A stretch of DNA of 50,345 bases, taken from an uncultured Alistipes sp. GTDB lineage: Bacteria > Bacteroidota > Bacteroidia > Bacteroidales > Rikenellaceae. A program made the translations under genes and the position numbers. Below, piece after piece: positions 29,362 to 37,641 of the stretch. The notes under the pieces were generated by a model. The model was not told where the DNA came from and searched no databases. It saw only the letters and a list, made by a program, of their open reading frames with translations. Location of the stretch: positions 1-50,345 of the forward strand of contig CALUJN010000067.1 in the NCBI GenBank assembly GCA_944320985.1, written 5' to 3'. The first letter of the stretch is position 1. Each line of letters begins with the position of its first letter.

Positions 29362-30891
29362 ATGGAGCGCGACGGATACGACGGGCGTACGGCGGCCGAA
29401 TGGGCCCGTGATGCCGCACGCCGTGAGGAGCGGGTTTCGGACCGGGCCTATCGTTCGGCCGGAGCCTTTGCGCGTGATCCGGGACGTCTGCCCGACGACG
29501 TGCAGGATAGCTCCCGCGATCGCCGTGGTCCGGAGCCGCAGGATCCGGCCGGGGCTGCGGACCCGGACCGTGCCGCGAGGGGCGCGACGGGGGACGACGC
29601 GATGCGCCGTCGGTCCGGCCGTTCGTCGCGGAGCGGCGGGGCGGACGAAGAGCCTGAGAAGCGGTGTTTTCGCCTCTTTACCGGCGATCGCGTGCTGTGG
29701 ATCATCATTGCGGTGCTCGCCGTCATCTCCGTGCTGGTGGTCTACTCCTCGACGGCCAAGATGGCCTACGATGCCCATACGGCACGTTCAACGGCCCATT
29801 TCCTGCGGCAGCAGCTGATGATCCTCATCGTCAGCCTCGCCGTCATGATCGCCGTCCAGAAGATCAACTGCCGGGTCTACAACCTCTTTTCCCGGCCGAT
29901 CTACTACCTTTCGGTGATCTTGACCGTGGCCGTCTATTTCATCGGCGCCACGACCAACGGTGCCGCACGCTGGATCCCCCTCGGGCCCTTCCAGTTCCAG
30001 CCCTCCGAAGCGCTGAAGGTCGCTACGGTGCTCTTCCTGGCCCGGCAGTTGGCCGGGCGGCAGTCGAAAATCGACCGCATCCGGATCGTCCCGAGCTGGA
30101 AGTTCTGGACCTGGCGCTCCTCGGCGCTGCAACGCAAGATCTGGCGGGAGGGAACCTGGCCCATTCTGATGCCGGTCTTCGTGTCGTGTCTGGTGATCTT
30201 TCCGGCGCATACCTCTTCGGCCGTGTTGGTCTTTCTGGCCTCGTGGGTGATGATGCTCATCGGGCGGGTCCGTTTCAGCGAACTCATGAAGCTCGTGGGG
30301 TGGGCCCTTGCGGGCATTGTGGTCATCATGACGCTCAATCTCGGACGCAGCGAAACCGCTGAAGGGCGTGTCTCGACCTGGATCCACCTCTGGACCCAGC
30401 CCCAGACCGAAAAACCGATCGAACACCTCACCGATACCGAACGCTCGATGATCGCCATCCACAACGGCGGCCTGCTGGGCGAAGGCGCCGGACAGAGTGC
30501 CATGCGTGTGGAGATGATCCATCCCGAGAGCGACTACGCCTATGCCTTCTTCGTCGAGGAGTACGGCATCATCCTGGCCGTCGTGCTGTTGATGCTCTAT
30601 CTGTGGATCTTCTTCCGGGCGATCGAGATCTTCCGCCGTTGCGGAACGGCTTTCCCGGGGTTGCTGGTCCTGGGGCTGGCGCTGCTCATCACGTGTCAGG
30701 CTTTGCTTCACATCATGGTGACGGTGAACCTCATTCCCGAGACGGGGCAGACGCTGCCGCTCATCTCGCGCGGCGGTTCGTCGGTGCTCTTTACGACCAT
30801 CGCCCTGGGGATGATTCTCGGCGTCAGTCGCCAGAACGACGAACAGTCGCACGACCGTCCGAAGAACGAGGAACTGCGGATCAACAGTTAG
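29362..30891 (+). CDS. ftsW: Septal peptidoglycan polymerase FtsW with N-terminal extension
   Basis: FtsW is the SEDS glycosyltransferase that polymerises septal glycan with FtsI. About 110 residues precede the first membrane helix (RVLWIIIAVLAVISVLVVYSST). They are rich in Arg, Asp, Gly, Ser and Pro and look disordered. The core has around ten helices and the motifs GAARWIPLGPFQFQPSEALK, GEGAGQSAMR and the end NLIPETGQTLPLISRGGSS. The start at 29362 gives the long tail, and no nearer in-frame ATG was chosen because the coding pattern looks unbroken from 29362. It ends the cell-wall run; murG does not follow. Confidence 0.93.
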   Translation: MERDGYDGRTAAEWARDAARREERVSDRAYRSAGAFARDPGRLPDDVQDSSRDRRGPEPQDPAGAADPDRAARGATGDDAMRRRSGRSSRSGGADEEPEKRCFRLFTGDRVLWIIIAVLAVISVLVVYSSTAKMAYDAHTARSTAHFLRQQLMILIVSLAVMIAVQKINCRVYNLFSRPIYYLSVILTVAVYFIGATTNGAARWIPLGPFQFQPSEALKVATVLFLARQLAGRQSKIDRIRIVPSWKFWTWRSSALQRKIWREGTWPILMPVFVSCLVIFPAHTSSAVLVFLASWVMMLIGRVRFSELMKLVGWALAGIVVIMTLNLGRSETAEGRVSTWIHLWTQPQTEKPIEHLTDTERSMIAIHNGGLLGEGAGQSAMRVEMIHPESDYAYAFFVEEYGIILAVVLLMLYLWIFFRAIEIFRRCGTAFPGLLVLGLALLITCQALLHIMVTVNLIPETGQTLPLISRGGSSVLFTTIALGMILGVSRQNDEQSHDRPKNEELRINS

Positions 30892-30965
30892 GAAAAACCG
30901 CGGCCTCCGGCCTTCGGCAACGCCCCGTCGGTCGAAATATGTAAAAAAGTATATGATGTAACGCT

Positions 30966-31364
30966 ATGGAAGAGATTCGTCTTGACAAATACCTGTGGGC
31001 CGTGCGGGTCTTCAAGACCCGCAGCGATGCCGCCGATGCGATCCGTACGAACAAGGTGACGGTCAACGGCTCCTACGCCAAACCCTCGCGCGAAGTGAAG
31101 ATCGGCGATGTGATTGCCGTACGCAAGATGCAAGTGACCTACTCCTACAAGGTGCTTGATCTGGTTTCGAGCCGCCAGCCGGCCAAGAATGTTCCGGCCT
31201 ACTGCCTCAACATCACCCCGCAGGAGGAGCTCGACAAACTCAACGTTCCGCGCGAAACGATCTTCGTCTTCCGCGACCGCGGGACGGGACGTCCGACCAA
31301 GAAGGAGCGCCGCGAACTCGATACCCTGATGGACGAGGTCTATTACGGCGACGACGAGGAGTGA
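30966..31364 (+). CDS. S4-domain RNA-binding protein (Hsp15-like)
   Basis: Hsp15-type proteins bind rRNA and rescue stalled 50S subunits with nascent chains. The 132-residue product starts with an S4 domain (IRLDKYLWAVRVFKTRSDAADAI, then VTVNGSYAKPSREVKIGD). A basic/acidic C-terminus ends GTGRPTKKERRELDTLM. Length and the KPSREVK motif match. It is 74 bp after ftsW with no clear promoter; a 6-bp hairpin without a T run (31374-31391) follows. Family is firm, and exact substrate is inferred. Confidence 0.88.
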   Translation: MEEIRLDKYLWAVRVFKTRSDAADAIRTNKVTVNGSYAKPSREVKIGDVIAVRKMQVTYSYKVLDLVSSRQPAKNVPAYCLNITPQEELDKLNVPRETIFVFRDRGTGRPTKKERRELDTLMDEVYYGDDEE

Positions 31365-31396
31365 GTGTCGGCAGGGCTGAAAAAACAGCCCGAAAA

Positions 31397-31428
31397 TTTG
31401 GACGGAGCGCCGAAACGTCCTACCTTTG
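31397..31428 (+). promoter_or_regulatory. Complete Bacteroidetes promoter (-33 and -7)
   Basis: TTTG at 31397-31400 and TACCTTTG at 31421-31428 are separated by 20 bases, the optimal spacing. It drives the leader and terminator hairpin before the MATE gene. Confidence 0.7.
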
Positions 31429-31475
31429 CCGCGACGAAAGAAAGTTTTGTAATCCTCATCGGAGGGCAAACGCAT

Positions 31476-31523
31476 GCCGGATAAGATGACTGGGTAAAAC
31501 CACGATGCTTATCCGGCTTTTTT
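31476..31523 (+). terminator. Leader terminator before the MATE gene (attenuator or small RNA end)
   Basis: GCCGGATAAG (31476-31485) pairs with CTTATCCGGC (31508-31517) and six T follow. The 22-base loop holds TGG/CCA. It lies between the promoter ending 31428 and the ATG at 31539, so an approximately 90-base RNA would end here. Upstream bases CCTC-ATCG-GAGG form another small hairpin (31453-31465 area). No riboswitch class that I know was recognised. Confidence 0.7.
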
Positions 31524-31538
31524 CATGTACGGCACACG

Positions 31539-32897
31539 ATGGAAAGAGATGCACTTGATTTGGGGATCCTGCGTGTGGGTACCCTGTTCCGGAGACTTTT
31601 TGTCCCTACGCTGCTGGGGATGGTCGGCATGTCGGCTGTGGCGGTTGTCGACGGCATCTTCGTCGGACACGGCGTGGGGAGCGACGGCATCGCCGCCGTC
31701 AATATCTGTATTCCGCTGCTGATGATCTTCACCGGTATCGGACTCATGACCGGTGTCGGGAGTTCGGTCGTCGCCTCCATCCACTTTGCCCGCGGAAAGG
31801 TCAAGGCTGCACGTATCAACGTTACGCAGGCCCTGCTCTTCGTGACGGTCGTGACCGTTCTTCCGGTTGCCGCCGTCCTCTGTTTTCCGCGGCAGACGGC
31901 TCTGTGGCTCGGATCTTCCGAACATCTGCTGCCGCTGGTGGTCGACTACCTCGTATGGTTCGTTCCGGGGCTCGTCCCGCAGCTCTGGATCGCCGTCGGA
32001 CTCTTTGTCGTGCGGCTCGACGGGGCTCCGCGACTGGCCATGTGGTGCAGCCTCATCTCGGCGCTGGTTAATGTCATCCTCGACTGGCTCTTCATCTTCC
32101 CGCTTGGCTGGGGCGTCATGGGGGCGGCCTTCGCCTCGACGATCAGCATTGCAACCGGCGGCGTGATCGTCATCCGCTACCTCACGCACGATGCCCGGAC
32201 GCTGCTTCTCTATCCGCTCAAAGGAAGCCGCAAGAGTTTCCGCCTTACCATCCGCAACATCGGCTATCAATGCCGTATCGGCTCCTCGGCGCTGTTGGGC
32301 GAAATGACGATGGCCGTTCTGCTCTTTACCGGCAATCAGGTCTTCATGCACTATCTGGGTGACGCCGGAGTCGGGGCCTTTGGCATCACCTGCTACTACA
32401 TGCCCTTCATCTTCATGGTCGGGAACGCCGTGGCTCAGTCGGCACAACCCATCATCAGTTACAGCTTCGGGCGGATGGAGTGGCCGCGGGTCGTGGAGGC
32501 CCGGCGCATCGCCCTGCTCACGGCCCTCGGCTGCGGATGCGTGGTGGCGGCGTGTTTCGCCCTTCTGCCGCGTCTGCTGGTGGCCCTCTTCCTCGATCCG
32601 GCGGACGCTGCGGCGCAGATTGCCATCGACGGATTCCCGCTCTATGCCTCCGGATGTCTCTTTTTTGTGGTCAATCTGGCCATTATCGGCTATTTCCAGA
32701 GCCTCGAACGGCTCGTCCCCGCTACCTTCTTCGCGCTGCTGCGGGGACTCCTGTTGCTCGTCCCGAGTTTTATGCTGCTGCCCTGTGTGTTCGGAGTTCC
32801 CGGGATCTGGCTTGCCATGCCGCTTTCCGAGGCGTTGACCTTCCTCTGCATCGTTGCGTATGTCGCCGTGCGGCGGCAGAGACGGACGGCGCGATAA
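31539..32897 (+). CDS. MATE-family multidrug/metabolite exporter
   Basis: MATE proteins export drugs or metabolites using sodium or proton gradients. The 452-residue protein has about twelve membrane helices in two halves. The first contains LGMVGMSAVAVVDGIFVGHGVGSDGIAAVN; the second begins CRIGSSALLGEMTMAVLLFTGN. The ATG at 31539 starts MERDALDLGILRVG. A second ATG in another frame at 31525 lies just after the terminator. Substrate is unknown. Control by the leader is plausible because the only promoter seen lies upstream of the hairpin. Confidence 0.88.
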   Translation: MERDALDLGILRVGTLFRRLFVPTLLGMVGMSAVAVVDGIFVGHGVGSDGIAAVNICIPLLMIFTGIGLMTGVGSSVVASIHFARGKVKAARINVTQALLFVTVVTVLPVAAVLCFPRQTALWLGSSEHLLPLVVDYLVWFVPGLVPQLWIAVGLFVVRLDGAPRLAMWCSLISALVNVILDWLFIFPLGWGVMGAAFASTISIATGGVIVIRYLTHDARTLLLYPLKGSRKSFRLTIRNIGYQCRIGSSALLGEMTMAVLLFTGNQVFMHYLGDAGVGAFGITCYYMPFIFMVGNAVAQSAQPIISYSFGRMEWPRVVEARRIALLTALGCGCVVAACFALLPRLLVALFLDPADAAAQIAIDGFPLYASGCLFFVVNLAIIGYFQSLERLVPATFFALLRGLLLLVPSFMLLPCVFGVPGIWLAMPLSEALTFLCIVAYVAVRRQRRTAR

Positions 32898-32942
32898 GTG
32901 GCCCTCCCCGCTTGAAAAAGCAGCTGAGGATACCGAAAAGCA

Positions 32943-32972
32943 AAGGCCGTCTCCACGGATGAAGACGGCCTT
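32943..32972. terminator. Bidirectional terminator between MATE gene and pth
   Basis: A perfect 10-bp stem (AAGGCCGTCT with AGACGGCCTT) lies between the convergent genes, with T-rich flanks on the minus strand. Confidence 0.8.
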
Positions 32973-32989
32973 CGCATTTGCATGTACGG

Positions 32990-33553
32990 TTATTTCTTGT
33001 TGAAAAAGTTCATCGTCATGGCGCACCCCTGTGTGGCAAACGAACGGATGGCATCCACGAAGACCTTCAGCCGTTCGGGCATGGCCTTCCGCTCCTCGTC
33101 GGTCCATTCGCCCAGGACGTAATCCACCTGATGGCCCTTCGGAAAATCTCCGCCAATGCCGAAGCGCATTCGGGCATACTCTTCGGTGCCCAGGAGTTCG
33201 GCGATGTTCTTCAGCCCGTTGTGGCCTCCGGCACTCCCTTTCGGGCGGAGCCGCAAGGTCCCGAACGGCAGAGCGATGTCGTCCGAGATGACCAGCAGAT
33301 TCTCGCGGTCGATCTTCTCGGCATCCAGCCAGTAGCGGACGGCCTTGCCCGAGAGGTTCATGTAGGTCGAGGGCTTCAGCAGGATGAGTGTACGTCCCTT
33401 GTAGCGAACCTCGGCCACATCGCCGTAACGTGCCGTGGTAAAAACAGCGTTGGACGCCTCTGCAAGAGCGTCCAACACGTTGAAACCGATGTTGTGTCGG
33501 GTTCCGGCATATTCGGCGCCGATGTTCCCGAGCCCAACAATGAGGTATTTCAT
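32990..33553 (-). CDS. pth: Peptidyl-tRNA hydrolase
   Basis: Pth frees tRNA from prematurely released peptides. The 187-residue protein has the N-terminal [21 protein letters not shown] with catalytic His20. It also has the conserved Asp motif [11 protein letters not shown] and [11 protein letters not shown]. Length matches the family. It lies 13 bp after rplY and shares its promoter; ribosomal protein L25 and Pth are a common neighbour pair. Confidence 0.97.
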   Translation of the reverse strand: MKYLIVGLGNIGAEYAGTRHNIGFNVLDALAEASNAVFTTARYGDVAEVRYKGRTLILLKPSTYMNLSGKAVRYWLDAEKIDRENLLVISDDIALPFGTLRLRPKGSAGGHNGLKNIAELLGTEEYARMRFGIGGDFPKGHQVDYVLGEWTDEERKAMPERLKVFVDAIRSFATQGCAMTMNFFNKK

Positions 33554-33566
33554 GACTGTTCAGCGA

Positions 33567-34139
33567 CTATTTGGCTGCGGCGTCGGCACCACGCGATGCG
33601 CGGGTTACGCGAACGGCGCAGACGGCCGTCGTAGCGGGCGTCACGAACTTGAGGTTCTCGAACTGCAGGTCGCCAACGAAGATCGTCTTGCCTACGCCGA
33701 GCGTCGTTACGTCAACGACGATTTCGTCAGGCAGGTTCTCGACCAGGGCGCTTACCGTCAGTTTGCGGGCCGACAGAACGAGCTTACCGCCGACCTTCAC
33801 ACCTTCGGCGTTACCAGTCAGACGAACCGGGATGGCGATCGAGACGGGTTTGCCGTCGGCGATGCGGTAGAAGTCCATGTGGAGGATCTCCTCACGAACG
33901 GGGTGGAACTGAGCCTCGCGCAGTACGGCGAGCTCCTTCTTGCCCTCGACGTCGAACTCGACGATGTAGGAGTTCGGGGTGTAGATCAGGGGTTTGATCT
34001 CGCGGGGATCCACGGAGAACATCTCCGTCTCACCGTTTCCGCACAATACGCAGGGTACGAGGCCCTCGCGGCGCACGGCCTTGGCGGCCTTCTTACCGAA
34101 ATCGGCACGTTTTACGGCCTTTACCGGAATGGTTTTCAT
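33567..34139 (-). CDS. rplY: 50S ribosomal protein bL25 (Ctc form)
   Basis: bL25 binds 5S rRNA. The 190-residue product is the long Ctc-type, with an N-terminal 5S-binding domain (VLCGNGETEMFSV) and a C-terminal beta domain (LVLSARKLTVSALVENLPDEIVVDVTTLGVGKTIFVGDL). It ends in an Ala-rich tail. It is the first gene of the rplY-pth operon. The leader of about 80 bases contains a hairpin (CGACT-CCGGA-AGTCG) that could act in control. Confidence 0.95.
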   Translation of the reverse strand: MKTIPVKAVKRADFGKKAAKAVRREGLVPCVLCGNGETEMFSVDPREIKPLIYTPNSYIVEFDVEGKKELAVLREAQFHPVREEILHMDFYRIADGKPVSIAIPVRLTGNAEGVKVGGKLVLSARKLTVSALVENLPDEIVVDVTTLGVGKTIFVGDLQFENLKFVTPATTAVCAVRVTRASRGADAAAK

Positions 34140-34227
34140 GTTTTTTGTGTTTTTAATTAGTTGTTACCTGCGGCGGTTCTCAACACGACTTCCGGAGTCG
34201 CATCCCAATTCCGCCTGTTTCGGGGTG

Positions 34228-34235
34228 CAAAGATA
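34228..34235 (-). promoter_or_regulatory. -7 box for rplY-pth
   Basis: The minus strand reads TATCTTTG, an exact match, 89 bases before the rplY ATG. Confidence 0.6.
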
Positions 34236-34301
34236 AGCATTTGGATCGAAAAAAGAAACTTCGAGATCCGAAAAACGCCCGAAATCACCTTTTTACACGA
34301 A

Positions 34302-34337
34302 AAAACGGGAAAGGAATCTGCATCCCTCTCCCGTTTT
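34302..34337 (-). terminator. Terminator after galE
   Basis: On the minus strand AAAACGGGA pairs with TCCCGTTTT (arms 34329-34337 and 34302-34310) and more T follow. It lies 16 bases past the galE stop. Confidence 0.8.
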
Positions 34338-34353
34338 ACGGTTCTGGAATCCT

Positions 34354-35382
34354 TTATTTGATTCCGCGGACGTGCTTCTCCCAGGCCCAGGCGGCGGCCA
34401 GCGTCTCGTCGAGCGAACGTTCGGCCTGCCAGCCCAGTTCGGTATTGGCCAGCGTCGGATCGGCCCAGATGGCGATGATGTCACCCTCGCGGCGAGGTGC
34501 GATCTTGTAGTTGAGCTTCAGGTGGTTGACCTCCTCGAACTTGTGCACGAGCTCCAGCACCGAAACACCGCGTCCCGTTCCGATATTGAAGATCTCGTAA
34601 GGGGCCTTGTTCTTGTCTTCGATCATGCGGCGGATGGCGGCCACGTGAGCACGGGCCAGGTCAACGACATCGATGTAGTCGCGGATGCACGAACCGTCGG
34701 GCGTCGGATAGTCGTCGCCGAAGACCGAGAGGCACTCGCGGATGCCGGCGGCCGTCTGCGTGATGTAGGGTACGAGGTTCTGCGGCACGCCGCGCGGAAG
34801 TTCGCCGATCAGGGCCGACGGGTGAGCTCCGATGGGGTTGAAGTAGCGCAGGGCGATACCTTTCAGTCCGGGATAGGCGGCCAGCGAGTCGCGCAGGATG
34901 TCTTCGCACATCTGCTTCGTGTTGCCGTAGGGCGAAGTGGCCGGCTTGCGGGGCGTCTGTTCGGTGACGGGCTGCTTCTCGGGTTCGCCGTAGACGGTGC
35001 ACGACGAGGAGAAGACGATGTTCTGGCGCCCGAACTCACGCATGAGCGAGATGACGTTCATGAACGATGTGAGGTTGTTGCTGTAGTATTCGAGGGGTTT
35101 CTGCACCGACTCGCCGACGGCCTTCGAGGCGGCGAAGTGGATCACCGAGTCGAATTCATACTTTTCGAAGACCTTGCGGAAGGCTTCGCGGTCGCAGCAG
35201 TCGACCTGGACGAAGGGAATGTCGATGCCGGTGATTTTGCGCACGCCCTCGACGGCGCCCATGTCGCTGTTGGAGAAGTTGTCGACGATGACGACGTCGT
35301 AGCCGGCGTTGATCAGTTCGACGGTGGTGTGCGAGCCGATGTAACCGGCTCCGCCGCTCACCAAGACACACGATTTTTTCAT
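34354..35382 (-). CDS. galE: UDP-glucose 4-epimerase
   Basis: GalE interconverts UDP-glucose and UDP-galactose in the cytoplasm for sugar use and surface glycans. The start at 35382 (MKKSCVLVSGGAGYIGSHT) gives the NAD-binding motif GGAGYIGS directly; an ATG three codons earlier is possible. The SDR catalytic motif is YGNTK with Ser in FSSSCTVYG. Family motifs VIHFAASKAVGES, YFNPIGAHPS and DGSCIRDYIDV are present. At about 342 residues it is normal. It is monocistronic, with a promoter and terminator of its own. Confidence 0.96.
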   Translation of the reverse strand: MKKSCVLVSGGAGYIGSHTTVELINAGYDVVIVDNFSNSDMGAVEGVRKITGIDIPFVQVDCCDREAFRKVFEKYEFDSVIHFAASKAVGESVQKPLEYYSNNLTSFMNVISLMREFGRQNIVFSSSCTVYGEPEKQPVTEQTPRKPATSPYGNTKQMCEDILRDSLAAYPGLKGIALRYFNPIGAHPSALIGELPRGVPQNLVPYITQTAAGIRECLSVFGDDYPTPDGSCIRDYIDVVDLARAHVAAIRRMIEDKNKAPYEIFNIGTGRGVSVLELVHKFEEVNHLKLNYKIAPRREGDIIAIWADPTLANTELGWQAERSLDETLAAAWAWEKHVRGIK

Positions 35383-35406
35383 AAGTCGCAAAGATTAATT
35401 GAATAA

Positions 35407-35414
35407 CAAAGATA
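35407..35414 (-). promoter_or_regulatory. -7 box for galE
   Basis: The minus strand reads TATCTTTG, 25 bases before the chosen start. A T run upstream may hold the -33 contact. Confidence 0.6.
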
Positions 35415-35486
35415 CTTATTTTTTTGGAACAAGCAGACAAGGTGCGAATAAAATTTGCAGGGAGGTGCAGGAATATAACAGTCGGG

Positions 35487-35652
35487 GCGCGAAATTGGGT
35501 CGGAAACTCTTCGCAGATACCTCGCCTTTAAAACCGGTTTCTTAAACTGGTCTTTCTTAAAGAGGAGAAGCGCAAGATTGGGTCAGAAACCTTTCGCAGA
35601 TACCTTCGCCCCTAAAACCGGTTTCTTAAACCGGCCTTTCTTAAAGGGGGGG
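35487..35652. repeat. Two-copy tandem repeat with internal palindrome
   Basis: Two copies of about 83 bp start at 35487 and 35570. Each carries ATTGGGTC, GAAAC, TCGCAGATACC, AAAACCGGTTTCTTAAAC and TTTCTTAAAG. Each forms a hairpin; in copy 2 CCGGTTT-CTT-AAACCGG is perfect. The pairing partners change together in copy 1 (ACCGGTTT with AAACTGGT through a G-T pair). The repeat fills the gap between galE and kbl (35415-35719). It contains no open frame. Confidence 0.75.
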
Positions 35653-35719
35653 CTGACAAATTGTAACTCCGGACGTAAAAAATAAGTGCCGGGAGGTGTC
35701 TGTTTTCGGAAAATTGTCG

Positions 35720-35727
35720 TATATTTG
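35720..35727 (+). promoter_or_regulatory. -7 box for kbl
   Basis: TATATTTG matches the consensus; the kbl ATG lies 52 bases on. A TTTTCGG about 18 bases upstream may be the -33 contact. Confidence 0.6.
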
Positions 35728-35778
35728 TAACAGATTGATATCCCGATAACTGGAAATTCATCAAAACATTAACGCGAT

Positions 35779-36966
35779 ATGTACGGAAAAATGAAAGAGT
35801 ACCTCCAGCATGAACTCGCCGAAATCGAGGCTGCAGGGCTCTACAAACGCGAACGGATCATCTCGTCGCCCCAGCGTGCCGAGATTGAGGTTGCAGGTCG
35901 GAAGGTGCTGAACTTTTGCGCCAACAACTACCTCGGACTTTCGGACAATCCCCGACTCATCGAAGCTGCCAAACGCGCCATGGATGCCCGCGGTTACGGT
36001 ATGTCCTCCGTGCGCTTCATCTGCGGCTGCCAGGACATCCACAAGGAGCTCGAAAAGGCCATCTCCGACTACTTCGGAACCGAGGATACGATCCTCTATG
36101 CCGCTTGCTTCGATGCTAACGGCGGCGTCTTCGAACCTCTCTTCACCGACCAGGATGCCATCATCTCCGATGCTCTGAACCACGCCTCGATCATCGACGG
36201 TGTGCGCCTCTGCAAGGCCGTGCGTTATCGCTATGCCAACGCCGACATGGCCGAACTCGAGGAGTGCCTCAAAAAGGCCCAGGCGCAGCGTTTCCGCATC
36301 ATCTGCACCGACGGCGTCTTCTCGATGGACGGCAATGCCGCTCCGCTTGACAAGATCTGTGCCCTGGCCGAGAAGTACGACGCGCTGGTGATGGTCGACG
36401 AATGCCACTCGGCCGGCGTCCTGGGCAAGACGGGCCGCGGCATCACCGAACTTTACAACCTCCGCGGAGAGGTCGACATCCTGACCGGTACGCTCGGTAA
36501 GGCCTTCGGCGGCGCCGTGGGTGGGTTCACCACCGGCCGCAAGGAGATTATCGACATGCTGCGTCAGCGTTCGCGTCCTTACCTCTTCTCGAACTCCCTG
36601 CCCCCCGCCGTCGTGGGTGCCGGTATCGAAATGTTCAAGATGCTCGCAGAGAGCAACGAACTGCATGATCGCCTCGTCGCCAACGTCGAGCACTTCCGCA
36701 AGGGAATGATGGCCGCCGGATTCGACATCAAACCCACCCAGTCCGCCATCTGCGCCGTGATGCTCTACGACGCGAAGCTTTCGCAGGACTTCGCCGCGAA
36801 GTTGCAGGACGAGGGTATTTTCGTCACGGGATTCTACTATCCGGTCGTTCCGAAGGGACAGGCCCGCATCCGCGTACAGGTCTCCGCAGGTCATACCTTC
36901 GAGCAGCTGGACCGTTGCATCGCGGCCTTTGTGAAGATCGGCAAAGAGTTGAATGTCCTCAAATAA
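35779..36966 (+). CDS. kbl: Glycine C-acetyltransferase (2-amino-3-ketobutyrate CoA ligase)
   Basis: Kbl splits 2-amino-3-oxobutanoate with CoA into glycine and acetyl-CoA in threonine breakdown. The 395-residue PLP enzyme has LNFCANNYLGLSDNP, GMSSVRFICGCQDIHKELE, SDALNHASIIDGVRLCKA and TDGVFSMDG. The PLP lysine is Lys241 in GTLGKAFGG. These follow E. coli Kbl closely, which separates it from serine palmitoyltransferase and AONS. No threonine dehydrogenase gene is adjacent. The next gene is an Lrp-type regulator in the same direction. Confidence 0.92.
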   Translation: MYGKMKEYLQHELAEIEAAGLYKRERIISSPQRAEIEVAGRKVLNFCANNYLGLSDNPRLIEAAKRAMDARGYGMSSVRFICGCQDIHKELEKAISDYFGTEDTILYAACFDANGGVFEPLFTDQDAIISDALNHASIIDGVRLCKAVRYRYANADMAELEECLKKAQAQRFRIICTDGVFSMDGNAAPLDKICALAEKYDALVMVDECHSAGVLGKTGRGITELYNLRGEVDILTGTLGKAFGGAVGGFTTGRKEIIDMLRQRSRPYLFSNSLPPAVVGAGIEMFKMLAESNELHDRLVANVEHFRKGMMAAGFDIKPTQSAICAVMLYDAKLSQDFAAKLQDEGIFVTGFYYPVVPKGQARIRVQVSAGHTFEQLDRCIAAFVKIGKELNVLK

Positions 36967-36987
36967 CCTTGAAATCTCTCTGTCGCC

Positions 36988-37461
36988 ATGTCTAAAACCG
37001 TATTGGATGCGATCGATCGCAAGATCCTGAAGTACCTGATCAAGAATGCGCGCATGCCGTTCCTGGAGATCGCCCGGGAGTGCGGCATCTCGGGTGCGGC
37101 CATTCACCAGCGGATCCGCAAACTCGACGAGGCGGGTGTGATCCGTGGCAGCCGATTGATCGTGGATCCCAAAGTGATGGGATTCGACGTGTGCGCCTAC
37201 ATCAGCATCCTGCTCAAGGATCCGCAGTTGCAGGCCCGGACGGTCGAAGAGCTGAAAAAGGTCGACGAGATTGTCGAGTGTCATTACATCACCGGCAAGG
37301 GCAACATCCTCGTGAAGCTCTATTGCGTGGATAACGAACATCTGATGCACACGATCTTCGACGGAATTCTGCGCATTCAGGGTATCGCCACCACCGAGAC
37401 GAATATTTCGCTGCAGGAGGTCTTCCAACGAGAGGTCAATATCGACTTCATCGAGGAGTAA
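36988..37461 (+). CDS. Lrp/AsnC-family regulator
   Basis: Lrp proteins sense amino acids and control their metabolism. The 157-residue protein has an N-terminal HTH (VLDAIDRKILKYLIKNARMPFLEIARECGISGAAIHQRIRKL) and a C-terminal RAM ligand domain with VKLYCVDNEHLMHTIFD. It lies 21 bp after kbl and ends at a strong terminator. Co-transcription suggests that it controls threonine/glycine use. The effector is unknown. Confidence 0.9.
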   Translation: MSKTVLDAIDRKILKYLIKNARMPFLEIARECGISGAAIHQRIRKLDEAGVIRGSRLIVDPKVMGFDVCAYISILLKDPQLQARTVEELKKVDEIVECHYITGKGNILVKLYCVDNEHLMHTIFDGILRIQGIATTETNISLQEVFQREVNIDFIEE

Positions 37462-37478
37462 GTCCCCAGGTGTTCATG

Positions 37479-37517
37479 AAAAAGCCGGAGTCCCTTGTCG
37501 GGCTCCGGCTTTTTTTT
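37479..37517 (+). terminator. Rho-independent terminator after the Lrp-type gene
   Basis: AAAAGCCGGAG pairs with CTCCGGCTTTT across a 12-base loop and a run of T follows. It sits 17 bases past the stop. Confidence 0.9.
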
Positions 37518-37640
37518 GAATGTTTCACGCCTCCTTCGACGCTCCTTTTCTTCCTGTATTTCCTTGTCTCTCTTACCTCCTCCCCTCTCCTCTTTCTCGG
37601 CCTCTCCTCTTTCTTGGCCTCTCCTTCTCTCTCCGGCCCG
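37518..37640. repeat. Polypyrimidine tract with a 17-bp tandem repeat
   Basis: The plus strand is almost all C and T over about 120 bases. A 17-mer CCTCTCCTCTTTCTYGG repeats in tandem at 37584-37600 and 37601-37617. On the minus strand it is a GA-rich stretch just after the kdsC-like stop. No terminator is seen for that operon. Confidence 0.6.
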
Positions 37641-37641
37641 C

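Noticed and set aside
31430-31520. Fluoride, cyclic di-GMP, TPP or purine riboswitch before the MATE gene
   Set aside because: Short resemblances (GATGACT, GGGCAAAC, GGATAA) are present, but the conserved cores of those classes are not.
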